64,000 bases of DNA from NCBI GenBank assembly GCA_022446905.1, contig JAKVBT010000005.1:370506-434505 (forward strand), read 5' to 3'. A program made the translations under genes and the position numbers. Each line of letters begins with the position of its first letter. The first letter of the stretch is position 1. Positions 25,825-33,838 of this stretch are shown here, piece after piece. The stretch is from Phycisphaerales bacterium. GTDB lineage: Bacteria > Planctomycetota > Phycisphaerae > Phycisphaerales > SM1A02. The notes under the pieces were generated by a model. It saw nothing but the letters and a program-made list of their open reading frames with translations. It was not told where the DNA came from and ran no database searches.

Positions 25825-26541
25825 ATGTTGTCCACCTTCCCCGCTTTGGCACCAACCGTGACGGAATTGGGACTGCCACTTCGTGATGGGCTGGCGCAAT
25901 TACGACGATGGTCCATGCGTGCAGTACAGCTCGGAGCAACAGGCCCGTGGGGTATTCGTCCGCGAACGTTGTCGCACTCAGAGGTGCGGGATATCAAGGC
26001 CACACTACGCAGCATGGAACTACAGGTCTGTGGCATTGATCTCTGGATTCCCCCAGCACACTTCCAAGATCCAGCACATGTGGATCGTGCATTAGATGCG
26101 GTGGATGCCTGCTGTGGACTTGCCGGAACGCTCGGGTGTTCCAGTGTGACGCTTGATTTAGCACCGCCATGGCCGAGCGATGAGATCCTTGATGCGTTGC
26201 GATCATCGGCCGCTCGCGCTGGTGTGTCGGTGGCCGTGGCTGGGACGCCAGATGGTGAGGTCCCGCATGGCTTGGTTCGGAGCCTTGATCCAGCCGCCTG
26301 GCTTTCTGAAGGTGGTGATCCAATTTTGGCAGCCGCTGACGCATCGGCCTCAGTGCGATTCTCGGATCTGTCCGCAGGAGTTCGTGTGCCGCCGGGGATG
26401 CCAGGTGGCCGTCTTGATGTGCCAGCTTTTCGTGCCGCGTGTTCGGTAGGCGGAGCTGATCGGCCGGTCATCGCCGATCTCCGCTGGCTCACTGAGCCCG
26501 TGAGGGCTTTGGCCACCATGGGGCAAGTCTGGAATGCATGA
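25825..26541 (+). CDS. Sugar phosphate isomerase/epimerase-like TIM-barrel protein
   Basis: About 238 residues starting at ATG 25825. The pattern of beta strands and helices (MRAVQLGATGPWGIRPRTLS, LRSMELQVCGIDLWIPPAHF, LGCSSVTLDLAPPWPS) resembles AP-endonuclease-2/xylose-isomerase-like barrels, but the metal-binding Glu/Asp/His set of active members is not evident. It could be an enzyme with a changed active site or a non-catalytic relative. It is the first gene of a plus-strand run with acpS. Identification is by fold pattern only. Confidence 0.55.
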   Translation: MLSTFPALAPTVTELGLPLRDGLAQLRRWSMRAVQLGATGPWGIRPRTLSHSEVRDIKATLRSMELQVCGIDLWIPPAHFQDPAHVDRALDAVDACCGLAGTLGCSSVTLDLAPPWPSDEILDALRSSAARAGVSVAVAGTPDGEVPHGLVRSLDPAAWLSEGGDPILAAADASASVRFSDLSAGVRVPPGMPGGRLDVPAFRAACSVGGADRPVIADLRWLTEPVRALATMGQVWNA

Positions 26542-26559
26542 GGACGTACACTGAGTCTC

Positions 26560-26958
26560 ATGGTGCGTTTGGTACATGGCGTCGATTTGGTGCAGGTGAG
26601 TCGGATCAAGGACATGCTTGATCGGCACGGAGCGTCCTTTCTTGATCGCGTATTTACCTCATTGGAGCAGCAATACGCCGAGGCATCACCGCCTGGTCGT
26701 GCAGAGCGTTATGCAGCGCGATTTGCCGCGAAGGAAGCGGTGCTCAAGGCACTTGGCACTGGTTGGGCTGGGGGGATTGCCTGGACAGATGTTGGTGTGC
26801 AGCATGGTCCACATGGTCAGCCTGAGGTGCATCTCTCTGGCGCTGCAGCAAAGGAAGCCACTGCGAAGGGTGTCTCAGTGTGGGCGCTTTCGTTATCGCA
26901 TGCCGGTGGTATGGCCATGGCCAGTGTGATTGGCATTCCGGATTCAAAGGAGATGTGA
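26560..26958 (+). CDS. acpS: Holo-[acyl-carrier-protein] synthase
   Basis: Transfers 4'-phosphopantetheine from CoA to acyl carrier protein. 132 residues. The N-terminal magnesium site VHGVDLVQVSRI and the signature YAARFAAKEAVLKALGTG are complete, and the SLSHAGGMAMASVI segment near the C-terminus is typical. It fits functionally with fabI and coaX elsewhere in the window. It ends 2 nt before the next gene, whose binding site AAAGGAG is inside the acpS 3' end. Confidence 0.93.
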   Translation: MVRLVHGVDLVQVSRIKDMLDRHGASFLDRVFTSLEQQYAEASPPGRAERYAARFAAKEAVLKALGTGWAGGIAWTDVGVQHGPHGQPEVHLSGAAAKEATAKGVSVWALSLSHAGGMAMASVIGIPDSKEM

Positions 26959-26960
26959 CC

Positions 26961-27668
26961 ATGCCACGACGTGGATCACGACCATCGTTATATGAATTAG
27001 GCTCAAACCGACTTGGTCGCGTTCAGCAAATGCCAGAGTCGCATGCTGATCCGGAGAATCCGCAGTCTCCTCCCACAGGGCGGCGACGTATTTCTCTCCC
27101 AACAGGCTATGTGGTTGTTGGTGTGGTCTTCGTGCTTGGTGTTGTGCTTGCGGCATGGTGGATGGGGCGCACATCTGGGCATGAAGCACAACAGGCAGAT
27201 CGGGCCAGTCAGTTGGCCATGCGTGTGACTGCCGATCCGCTGGCCCAGCCAGCGATGTCCAGACCGGCGGTTCAGCCCCCTCTGGAAAAGCCTCAGCAGA
27301 CACAACGCCGGGAGGGTGTTTCATCGCCCCCTGAAGGGGCTTCTGGGGGCGCTGAGCCAGCATCTGAGGCCAGCAACGACGACCAGCCATTGCAAAAAGG
27401 GCTCTACTACATCGTATTGGCGGAAACGCGACCTTCTGGGGCCGAGGCTTTGAAGTCCTTCTGTGAAGCCAATGGGCTTGCAGTGGCGTTCGATCCCGGT
27501 CACAATGCACGGAATGTGCGGGTGATCGCCTTGCCCGGACTGGCCTCTAGTGATCCGAACCTGCCTGCCAATCAGGAGTTGGCACAGCGGATCAAACTGG
27601 TCGCCGATCGTTGGCTGAAGTCCAAGCGTGAAGTGATCTTTCACGACACGTATTACCAAAGAATGTAA
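26961..27668 (+). CDS. Membrane-anchored protein with SPOR-like C-terminal domain
   Basis: About 235 residues. The cytoplasmic N-terminus is basic (MPRRGSRPSLYELGSNRLGR), a single membrane helix follows (GYVVVGVVFVLGVVLAAWW, about residues 49-70), then a Pro/Ser/Ala-rich linker, then a compact domain from GLYYIVLAETRPSG to the end. The fold pattern of the last domain, with an initial YYIVLAE strand and a helix starting near GAEALKSF, recalls SPOR-type peptidoglycan-binding domains, but similarity is weak. ATG 26961 is set by AAGGAG. Unknown function, possibly envelope-related. Confidence 0.65.
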   Translation: MPRRGSRPSLYELGSNRLGRVQQMPESHADPENPQSPPTGRRRISLPTGYVVVGVVFVLGVVLAAWWMGRTSGHEAQQADRASQLAMRVTADPLAQPAMSRPAVQPPLEKPQQTQRREGVSSPPEGASGGAEPASEASNDDQPLQKGLYYIVLAETRPSGAEALKSFCEANGLAVAFDPGHNARNVRVIALPGLASSDPNLPANQELAQRIKLVADRWLKSKREVIFHDTYYQRM

Positions 27669-27680
27669 GGTCCTTGAATC

Positions 27681-27923
27681 ATGAGCCTCCATCGCAGTCT
27701 CAAGACAAAACCAGTTGGCCTCAATCAGCACCGCAATGTGTTGACACGTGGTGAGCGTGTCGCCAAATTGCTGGAAGAGGACAAATTCGATCTCGAGAAG
27801 GACTCTCCGATTGGTATGGCGAAGGTTGGCAATCGCTCGACGATCGTGAAGAAGAAGAAGAAGGCTGAGGAAACAGAGGGCGACGGCGACGGCGACGGTG
27901 CCGTTGCTGCCAGCGACGACTGA
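27681..27923 (+). CDS. Small basic protein (TIGR04137-like)
   Basis: 80 residues. The core MSLHRSLKTKPVGLNQHRNV plus LTRGERVAKLLEE and SPIGMAKVGN matches, from memory, the small basic protein family shared by Planctomycetes, Verrucomicrobia and Chlamydiae. This copy carries an added tail with a KKKKK run and then DGDGDG from a GACGGC codon repeat. The function is unknown to me. It is a good lineage marker. It starts 12 nt after the SPOR-like gene and is followed by an aminotransferase. Confidence 0.8.
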   Translation: MSLHRSLKTKPVGLNQHRNVLTRGERVAKLLEEDKFDLEKDSPIGMAKVGNRSTIVKKKKKAEETEGDGDGDGAVAASDD

Positions 27924-27946
27924 CCACCCTTCGGGCGGACCGCCCT

Positions 27947-29107
27947 ATGTTGGACGAATCAAAGTTGATCAGCCAAAGGGCTCGCGGTCTGGATGTTTCG
28001 GGCATCCGTCGGGCATTTCAATTGGGTGCTACGCTCAAAGACCCGATCAATTTGTCGATCGGGCAACCGGATTTTGAGGTGCCCCAGCCGCTCCGAGAGG
28101 CGGCCAAGGATGCAATTGAAGCAGGCCGAAACGGCTACACATTGACAGCGGGCGCTGGTGACCTGCTTGAAGCGGTGCGGGCGCATGTCAGCAGTGATGT
28201 GGGCTGGTCGCCTGGCGAAGATGGCACGGACATCATGATCACCAGTGGCACCAGCGGTGGTTTGCTACTGGCCTGCATGGCTCTGTGTGATGTGGGGCAT
28301 GAAATCATCATTCCCGATCCTTGGTTTGTGGTGTATCCAGCCTTGGGCTCGATGACTGGTGCTCAGATTGTGCCCTGTGACACCTATGACGATTTCAAGA
28401 TGACCGCGGCGCGGATTGAGCCACTGCTGACTGATCGCACACGCATCGTGTTGCTCAATTCCCCGGGCAATCCAACCGGCGTGGTTGCGAGCGATCATGA
28501 AGTGAAAGAGATTGCGGACTTGTGCAGTGATCGTGGTGTCATGTTGGTCTCTGATGAGATCTACGATCTGTTCACCTTTAGCAACGGTTGCGATGCGCAG
28601 GGGCGGTGCCCCAGTCCTGGCCGTCATGGTCGTGATATGTTGCTGGTTCGGGGTTTCGGCAAGACCTATGGATGCACGGGCTGGCGGATGGGGTATGTGG
28701 CTGGACCATCATGGTTGATTGCTGAGATGGCAAAGTTCCAGCAGTACTCTTTTGTTTGCGCTCCATCAATGGCGCAAGCGGCGATGGTGTCGGCATTTGA
28801 TCTGGACATGTCTCATATTGTGGAGCAGTACGAGCAGCGATCAAAGATGGTCTGCGAAGTGCTCTCGCCAGTAACTCGGGTCAGTGAGACTGGCGGCGCG
28901 TTCTATTCCTTTGTGGAAGTGCCCCCGAAACTTGGCATGACTGCAACAGAGTTCTGTGATCAGCTGATTGATCGTCAGGTCGTCACAATCCCCGGTGGTG
29001 TGTTCAGCACGCGTGACTCGCATTTTCGAATCAGCTTTGCGTGTGATGATCGTAAACTTGAACAAGGCTTGCAGATTATTCGCGATGTCATGCAGGGGGC
29101 ATCCTGA
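27947..29107 (+). CDS. PLP-dependent aminotransferase, class I/II
   Basis: 386 residues of fold type I aminotransferase. Motifs present are LSIGQPDFEVP, the substrate-side LLNSPGNPTGVV, the PLP Asp in LVSDEIYDLF, the Lys Schiff base in RGFGKTYGCTGWRMGY, and the Arg for the substrate carboxylate in HFRISFAC. This fits aspartate or aromatic aminotransferases of subgroup I-gamma. The substrate cannot be fixed from sequence. Last gene of the plus-strand run that starts at 25825, it stops just before a strong hairpin at 29127-29166. Confidence 0.9.
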   Translation: MLDESKLISQRARGLDVSGIRRAFQLGATLKDPINLSIGQPDFEVPQPLREAAKDAIEAGRNGYTLTAGAGDLLEAVRAHVSSDVGWSPGEDGTDIMITSGTSGGLLLACMALCDVGHEIIIPDPWFVVYPALGSMTGAQIVPCDTYDDFKMTAARIEPLLTDRTRIVLLNSPGNPTGVVASDHEVKEIADLCSDRGVMLVSDEIYDLFTFSNGCDAQGRCPSPGRHGRDMLLVRGFGKTYGCTGWRMGYVAGPSWLIAEMAKFQQYSFVCAPSMAQAAMVSAFDLDMSHIVEQYEQRSKMVCEVLSPVTRVSETGGAFYSFVEVPPKLGMTATEFCDQLIDRQVVTIPGGVFSTRDSHFRISFACDDRKLEQGLQIIRDVMQGAS

Positions 29108-29126
29108 TCTGCATTCTGCCCTGCGC

Positions 29127-29166
29127 AAGAAAACCCCCGTTGCCACTCAAAGAGCCGCAACGGGGG
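29127..29166 (-). terminator. Intrinsic terminator of the minus-strand glycosyltransferase operon
   Basis: CCCCCGTTGC (29134-29143) and GCAACGGGGG (29157-29166) form a perfect 10-bp GC-rich stem with a 13-nt loop. On the minus strand the stem is followed by TTTTCTT, giving a classical Rho-independent terminator for the gene ending at 29284. On the plus strand the stem may also block read-through from the aminotransferase, but no T-run follows it there. Confidence 0.85.
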
Positions 29167-29283
29167 GGAGGGGAGAAAGACAAGAGAATGTGGGAACGCA
29201 CCCCTTTGATCGGCCGGTGGCACTGTCGATCGTGAAGAAAGAAGGCGAGTTTCTAGCATCAGCATCTAGCAATCAGTGGTTGG

Positions 29284-30348
29284 TCAAGTACTGCCAATGG
29301 GATACGAACTTGGTGCTGTGGCGCTGACCACTGCGGTGACCCAGGCCGCCAAGGTGCTTTCGGGTTGGCATGCTGCAGATACCGCTGCAATTGCATGGCG
29401 CGACCAATCATGTCGTTTCTGCGGATCTTCAAGGACCATCTGCATGGCTTCGGTCCATTGAGTTGCAGTGCCTTGATCCACGACGACTGCTGTGTCGCGA
29501 TCCCGAATCAGTTCGTCGTTCTCTGCTGATGCAGCCAGCAGCACCGCGCCTCCGGCCATGGCCGTGGAGATGATGGTGCGGCAGGGCATGCTTGGATCGG
29601 GCGCCACAACCATGGTGGCCGCGGCGACCAGTGATTCCAATGGGCCTGCAGTTGACTCTACGCTAATGCGACTGAGCAGTTCGCGTTGTCGCAGTTGTCT
29701 CCACAAGCGGTGTTCGCGGCGGTTGCGAAGTTCCATGATGCATTCAAGGTCAGGCCTAGCCTCTAGCACTGTGGTCAGCGCATCAAGAAGTGCATCCCAG
29801 AGGCGAGGTCGATCGCCTGGATCAAGCACTACCAGTGACGGACGTTTGTCTGGAAGGCGCGTGGCCGGTGTTTGCACAATTGGAGCGCGAGCGGTCACCA
29901 CAGTGCCATGTTCGACACGTTTTCGCAGCGCCTCTGCGAGTGCTTCGCTGCGCGCGATCCACAAATCGGCGCGAATCGCTTCGACCTTATCAAGTTGAGA
30001 TGCACGCCAGACATCCACTAACAGTGGGATGTCAAGTCGATCGCGAACTGGAACGAGGGCTGATACAGCGCCGTCGCCGCTGGCAAGTAAGGCATCAACC
30101 GAGTAGGGCTCAATCTGTCGAGCCAGTCCGTCGCCGAGTGTCCGTGTGCGCCACCATGGCAGGGGCATCGGGCAGGTCAATACGGCCGTGTCCTCCAGGA
30201 GGGCTGCTGGTGCCGGTCCCTCGTGCCGGGCTGCGCGGAGGTGAACTTGTTGGATTCCTGAGTCGTGTAAGCCCATGGCAATGCGTCGCCAAGTTCCAGA
30301 TTCGTCCTGAGCACGAGCTTGATCAAATGCCAACAAGATTCTGGTCAT
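29284..30348 (-). CDS. Glycosyltransferase, GT4-like fold
   Basis: About 354 residues. The N-terminal half has Rossmann-like strands (MTRILLAFDQARAQ; DALLASGDGAVSALVPV), and the C-terminal half has the second GT-B domain, with CRTIISTAMAGGAVLLAAS in the position of the nucleotide-sugar binding region and a D-R-D-T-AVVV segment typical of GT4 ends. The usual EAMACG/E-x7-E motif is degenerate, so donor and activity are uncertain. ATG 30348 overlaps the thioesterase stop (ATGA). Last gene of a three-gene operon that ends at the terminator 29127-29166. Confidence 0.68.
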   Translation of the reverse strand: MTRILLAFDQARAQDESGTWRRIAMGLHDSGIQQVHLRAARHEGPAPAALLEDTAVLTCPMPLPWWRTRTLGDGLARQIEPYSVDALLASGDGAVSALVPVRDRLDIPLLVDVWRASQLDKVEAIRADLWIARSEALAEALRKRVEHGTVVTARAPIVQTPATRLPDKRPSLVVLDPGDRPRLWDALLDALTTVLEARPDLECIMELRNRREHRLWRQLRQRELLSRISVESTAGPLESLVAAATMVVAPDPSMPCRTIISTAMAGGAVLLAASAENDELIRDRDTAVVVDQGTATQWTEAMQMVLEDPQKRHDWSRHAIAAVSAACQPESTLAAWVTAVVSATAPSSYPIGST

Positions 30349-30875
30349 GCGCGCACCCTCCATGGACTGACTTCGCTTCCAATGGGAGTCATCGCAGCCG
30401 CCATGTCTAATGGGGGGGAGATTGGCTTGCGCGTGCCAAGATCCACATGCACCCAGAGCGTGGATGCAGTGCAGACCGTATTGGTTGCATTGCCGGTGTC
30501 ACGCCAAATGATGGTGTCGCGCCACGACTTGACGCGTCGAATCGAGCGTACCCATGTCGCAGCGTAGAGCGTTTCGCCTGCGTGGACTTCTGATCGGTAA
30601 TCAACTTCATGTCTGGCGACAAACCATATCTGTCCAGCATCGATTAACTCCTCAGTGGTCCAGCCCAGTGATCCAAGGTGTTGTTGTCCAAGTTGGTCAA
30701 TCCAGTGGACAAACTCAACGTTTGACACGTGATTGACTGCGGCATGAGATGCATTGAGCCCAGGGATGATCGTTGCAAACCACGGCGTGGCACCTTCAGG
30801 CAAAGCAGGGGTGCGTCCGGGTGGTTCAGAGCACGGCTGCAGTTGGGTGGTCGATGTGTCCGTCGGGCCGGTCAT
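30345..30875 (-). CDS. Acyl-CoA thioesterase, 4HBT hotdog fold
   Basis: 176 residues. The hotdog signature NHVSNVEFVHWIDQLGQQHL matches the 4-hydroxybenzoyl-CoA thioesterase type, in which a Tyr/His/Asn cluster near the helix binds the thioester. RHEVDYRSEVHAGETLYAAT continues the fold. Probable substrates are short or medium acyl-CoAs. The first 30 residues are low-complexity and may be variable. It overlaps both neighbours by ATGA junctions, so all three genes of this operon are translated together. Confidence 0.8.
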   Translation of the reverse strand: MTGPTDTSTTQLQPCSEPPGRTPALPEGATPWFATIIPGLNASHAAVNHVSNVEFVHWIDQLGQQHLGSLGWTTEELIDAGQIWFVARHEVDYRSEVHAGETLYAATWVRSIRRVKSWRDTIIWRDTGNATNTVCTASTLWVHVDLGTRKPISPPLDMAAAMTPIGSEVSPWRVRA

Positions 30876-31201
30876 GATGTCTCCGTGCTTTCGGCGGGAT
30901 CAATGGAGCGTAGCCATGACCATGAGTAGAGCCCGGTGTGATGCCCGTCTGAGAAGCGGATGCGGACAGCATAAGTGCCAACGCGTTCAATTCCGAGGGC
31001 TTCGAGTGGTTGATCTGTGGCAGGTGATGCAGGCATGACAGCCAGCGGATTCTCTTCGAGCGACTGTCTTAAGGCGCGGGCTTCAGCGCTGGGTGACCAT
31101 CGGCGAAGATGGGCAACTGGGTACTGCGAGGTTCGCCCATCATCCCAGGTGATAGTCAGCCCCTCTTTTCGATCCAGATGAAGGTGGCGTGGGGAGCACA
31201 T
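30872..31201 (-). CDS. DUF971 / gamma-butyrobetaine hydroxylase N-terminal-like protein
   Basis: 109 residues. The pattern LTITWDDGRTSQYPVAHLRRWSP, then IERVGTYAVRIRFSDGHHTGLYSWSWLRS, is the DUF971 domain, which also forms the N-terminal domain of gamma-butyrobetaine hydroxylases. The usual Cys cluster after the LR motif is reduced to SPSAEAR, so metal binding is doubtful here. It starts at ATG 31201, divergent from pyrF with only 37 nt between. Confidence 0.82.
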   Translation of the reverse strand: MCSPRHLHLDRKEGLTITWDDGRTSQYPVAHLRRWSPSAEARALRQSLEENPLAVMPASPATDQPLEALGIERVGTYAVRIRFSDGHHTGLYSWSWLRSIDPAESTETS

Positions 31202-31238
31202 GGTCGCAGGCTATCCGGGACTATCATGGGCCGACCTG

Positions 31239-32099
31239 ATGTCGACATCGACCACCCGCGCCCGAAGTCCGATTGACACGCTGCACGCCGCAATGCAACG
31301 CAGTGGTTCAGTGGCCTGCGTTGGTCTGGATCCGGTCCTGGAGCGACTTCCCAGTTCAATCGATCAGGCAGACCCGACGGAAGCCATCCGAGCGTTCTGT
31401 TTGGGTGTGGTTGAATCCGTTGCGGAAACCGTTGCCGCAGTCAAGGTGCAATCAGCCTGTTTTGAACGATATGGAGTCGCCGGCGTTGATGTCATGCATG
31501 AGGTGATTCAGGCGGCCTCAGCGCGGGGTGCCACGGTTGTGCTTGATGCAAAGCGTGGGGATATCGGCATCAGTGCGGCGCATTATGCAGCGTCTGCAGC
31601 AGCAACTGGAGCAGATTGGGTCACCGTCAACGGATATCTCGGGATGGATGGCGTAGAGCCATTTCTCGAGCAATGCGGCGCCTTCGTGTTGGTGCGAACG
31701 AGCAATCCGGGAAGTGCTGCATTTCAAGATGAACAACTCGAAGACGGACGAACGGTGGCCGAGTTGATGGCCGATCAGGTTGCTGCAATGGCCGCGGATC
31801 GTCTTGGGCCAAGTGGGTGGAGTGATGTGGGGGCTGTCGTGGGTGCAACACATCCTGAACAAGCCCACCAACTTCGAGCGAGGCTCACTGGAGTCACGCT
31901 TCTTGTTCCGGGTATTGGTGCCCAAGGTGGCACATTGGAGGATTGTCGCCCGCTCTTTGGTGCAGATGGCCGTGGCGCTCTGCTCACTGCAAGTCGGTCT
32001 GTGATCTATGCCCAGGGCGAGGGTGACTGGAAAGAGGCAGTTGCAGACGCAGCCCAGCGTCTGGCTGATGAGACCGGCACTATGGCAGGGCTTCGATGA
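31239..32099 (+). CDS. pyrF: Orotidine 5'-phosphate decarboxylase, type 2
   Basis: Last step of UMP synthesis. About 286 residues from ATG 31239. The catalytic motif VVLDAKRGDIGISAAHYA is diagnostic of the long, type 2 enzymes. The phosphate-binding regions VLVRTSNPGSAAFQ and LLVPGIGAQGG are present. The track start at 31200 adds 13 residues that overlap the divergent gene. Its TGA overlaps the ATG of the solute-binding protein (ATGATG), so the pair is co-translated. Confidence 0.94.
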   Translation: MSTSTTRARSPIDTLHAAMQRSGSVACVGLDPVLERLPSSIDQADPTEAIRAFCLGVVESVAETVAAVKVQSACFERYGVAGVDVMHEVIQAASARGATVVLDAKRGDIGISAAHYAASAAATGADWVTVNGYLGMDGVEPFLEQCGAFVLVRTSNPGSAAFQDEQLEDGRTVAELMADQVAAMAADRLGPSGWSDVGAVVGATHPEQAHQLRARLTGVTLLVPGIGAQGGTLEDCRPLFGADGRGALLTASRSVIYAQGEGDWKEAVADAAQRLADETGTMAGLR

Positions 32100-33838
32100 T
32101 GGCCTGGCGAAGTTGGTTTGGGATTCGAGAGACGGTAGTGCTCGTGCTCTTCTTGGCTGTTTTGCTGTTGCCCTTGCTATTTGAAGTCGATCATCCAGAG
32201 GGCGATTCCAGCAAGCGCACTTTGGTCATCATGACCCCGCACAACGAGCAGATTCGGTACGAATTTAAGCGTGCCTTTGAAATCTGGCATCTCGAACAAC
32301 ATGGCGAAGCGGTCAATGTCGCATGGAGTGTCCCCGGGGGGACCAGTGAGATTAGGCGCATGCTCATGGCGCAGTGGACTGCAGCGCTCGAGCAAGGGGT
32401 GCAACCTGGCGGTGATGCTGATCTCGTCTTCGGCGGCGGGTCCTATGAGCATGGTCGATTACGGCAAGGTGTCTCCAAGGCCCTGCGTGATCGCTCCCCG
32501 GCGCAGGTTCAGCAGTGGCTTGATGGTGTTGGTGTGTCTGATGCAGGTGCGATCATGGATGCAGCCAAGGCTGATCAGCGCGCGTCCTTTGAGGCCGACG
32601 ACGTTCGCGGCACGCTGTATGCACCAGTAGATGGCCAAGCATGGCGTATCGAGGCATCGGCCACGATCAGTACACCAGCGCACCTCGTTGATGATCCTGC
32701 GGCCTTGTATGGACGGGCGGAGGTTGCCGATACGCCGCTTTGGAACAAGGACGGCTATTGGTGGGGAACCGCGCTTTCAAGCTTTGGCATCATCGCGAAT
32801 CGTGACGAACTGAAGCGTCGTGGTCTGGAGGTTCCAGACTCGTGGCGCGATCTTGCGGATCCGAAACTGATCAAAGCGGTCTCAATGGTCAATCCTGCCC
32901 AAAGTGGATCAGTGACCACTGCTTTTGAGACCATTCTGCGACGCTATGGATGGACTCCCGGGTGGCAGGTGCTGCGCCGCATGGCGGCGAACGCCCGCAC
33001 GATTTCAGCCTCATCCCTGCGCGGTCCGACGGATGTCGCCTCGGGTGATGCGGCCATGGGCGTGTGCATCGACTTCTTTGGTCGCTATCAGGAACAGGCA
33101 TTGGCAGATCACGGGTCAGCCGGACGAGTGGTCTATGTGGATCCTCCTGGTGAAACGATGCTTGATCCCGATCCCATCTCCATGCTGGCCAATCCCCCTG
33201 ACCGAGTATTGGCCGAGCGGTTTATGGTCTTTACGCTCAGTGATCAAGGACAGTCGTTGCTGCAATTTGACCCCTATGCGCAATCCCCTGATGGACTTGG
33301 CCCGCACCAGTATGCACTGCGTCGCTTGCCGATCGTGGCCCACATGTATTCCCAATTCGACAAACGTTTCATGGATCAATTTGATCCATTTGCCAGCGCT
33401 CAGGGCTTTGAGTATCCGGACCATGCCATGCGTGCTTTCATCGCGCCACTGATGCAGGCGATGGCGTTTGATCGCAGAGATGAGTTAGAAGATGCATGGC
33501 GGGCGATCACAAGCCATCCGAATTTTCCAATGGATACTGAGGGCGTGGTTGTGACAGCAGACATGGTGTCAGATCCAGCACTCAAGGCCATGCTTGAACA
33601 TTTTGATGCGATGCCAGAAGTCACCAGCCCAAATGGTGAAGTGCTCTCCTTGAATAGTGCAGATGGACGCAGTGCGGTCAAATCAGGCTGGCTTCGTGGC
33701 GGATGGGGAGATCGTGGCCCATGGCATGTGGAGTCGGCACCTTCGAGCGCCTTTCGTCGATTCGCTGGTCGCTTCTTTGAAGCGCAGTATGAACAAGTGG
33801 TATCCGGCGCTCAGACAGTCACGGCCTCATCGCCGTGA
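32096..33838 (+). CDS. Membrane-anchored extracellular solute-binding protein, iron/thiamine-type
   Basis: 580 residues, long for the family. An uncleaved-looking N-terminal helix (ETVVLVLFLAVLLLPLLF) is followed by a periplasmic-binding fold: TLVIMTPHNEQIRYEFKRAFEIW, GTALSSFGIIANRDELKRRG, ADPKLIKAVSMVNPAQSGSV. These resemble ABC-type ferric iron or thiamine binding proteins (SBP_bac_6/11 type). No permease or ATPase gene is adjacent. Pro/aromatic-rich C-terminal 150 residues extend beyond the core fold. The ligand is unknown. It sits between pyrF and cinA with overlapping start and stop codons on both sides. Confidence 0.78.
   Translation: MMAWRSWFGIRETVVLVLFLAVLLLPLLFEVDHPEGDSSKRTLVIMTPHNEQIRYEFKRAFEIWHLEQHGEAVNVAWSVPGGTSEIRRMLMAQWTAALEQGVQPGGDADLVFGGGSYEHGRLRQGVSKALRDRSPAQVQQWLDGVGVSDAGAIMDAAKADQRASFEADDVRGTLYAPVDGQAWRIEASATISTPAHLVDDPAALYGRAEVADTPLWNKDGYWWGTALSSFGIIANRDELKRRGLEVPDSWRDLADPKLIKAVSMVNPAQSGSVTTAFETILRRYGWTPGWQVLRRMAANARTISASSLRGPTDVASGDAAMGVCIDFFGRYQEQALADHGSAGRVVYVDPPGETMLDPDPISMLANPPDRVLAERFMVFTLSDQGQSLLQFDPYAQSPDGLGPHQYALRRLPIVAHMYSQFDKRFMDQFDPFASAQGFEYPDHAMRAFIAPLMQAMAFDRRDELEDAWRAITSHPNFPMDTEGVVVTADMVSDPALKAMLEHFDAMPEVTSPNGEVLSLNSADGRSAVKSGWLRGGWGDRGPWHVESAPSSAFRRFAGRFFEAQYEQVVSGAQTVTASSP

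Noticed and set aside
25734-26615. Minus-strand ORF of 293 codons
   Set aside because: Antisense to the TIM-barrel gene, with Ser/Arg/Pro-rich shadow composition and no domain pattern.
27880-27900. Short GACGGC repeat
   Set aside because: It is a codon repeat (DGDGDG) inside the small basic protein gene, not a CRISPR or mobile element feature.
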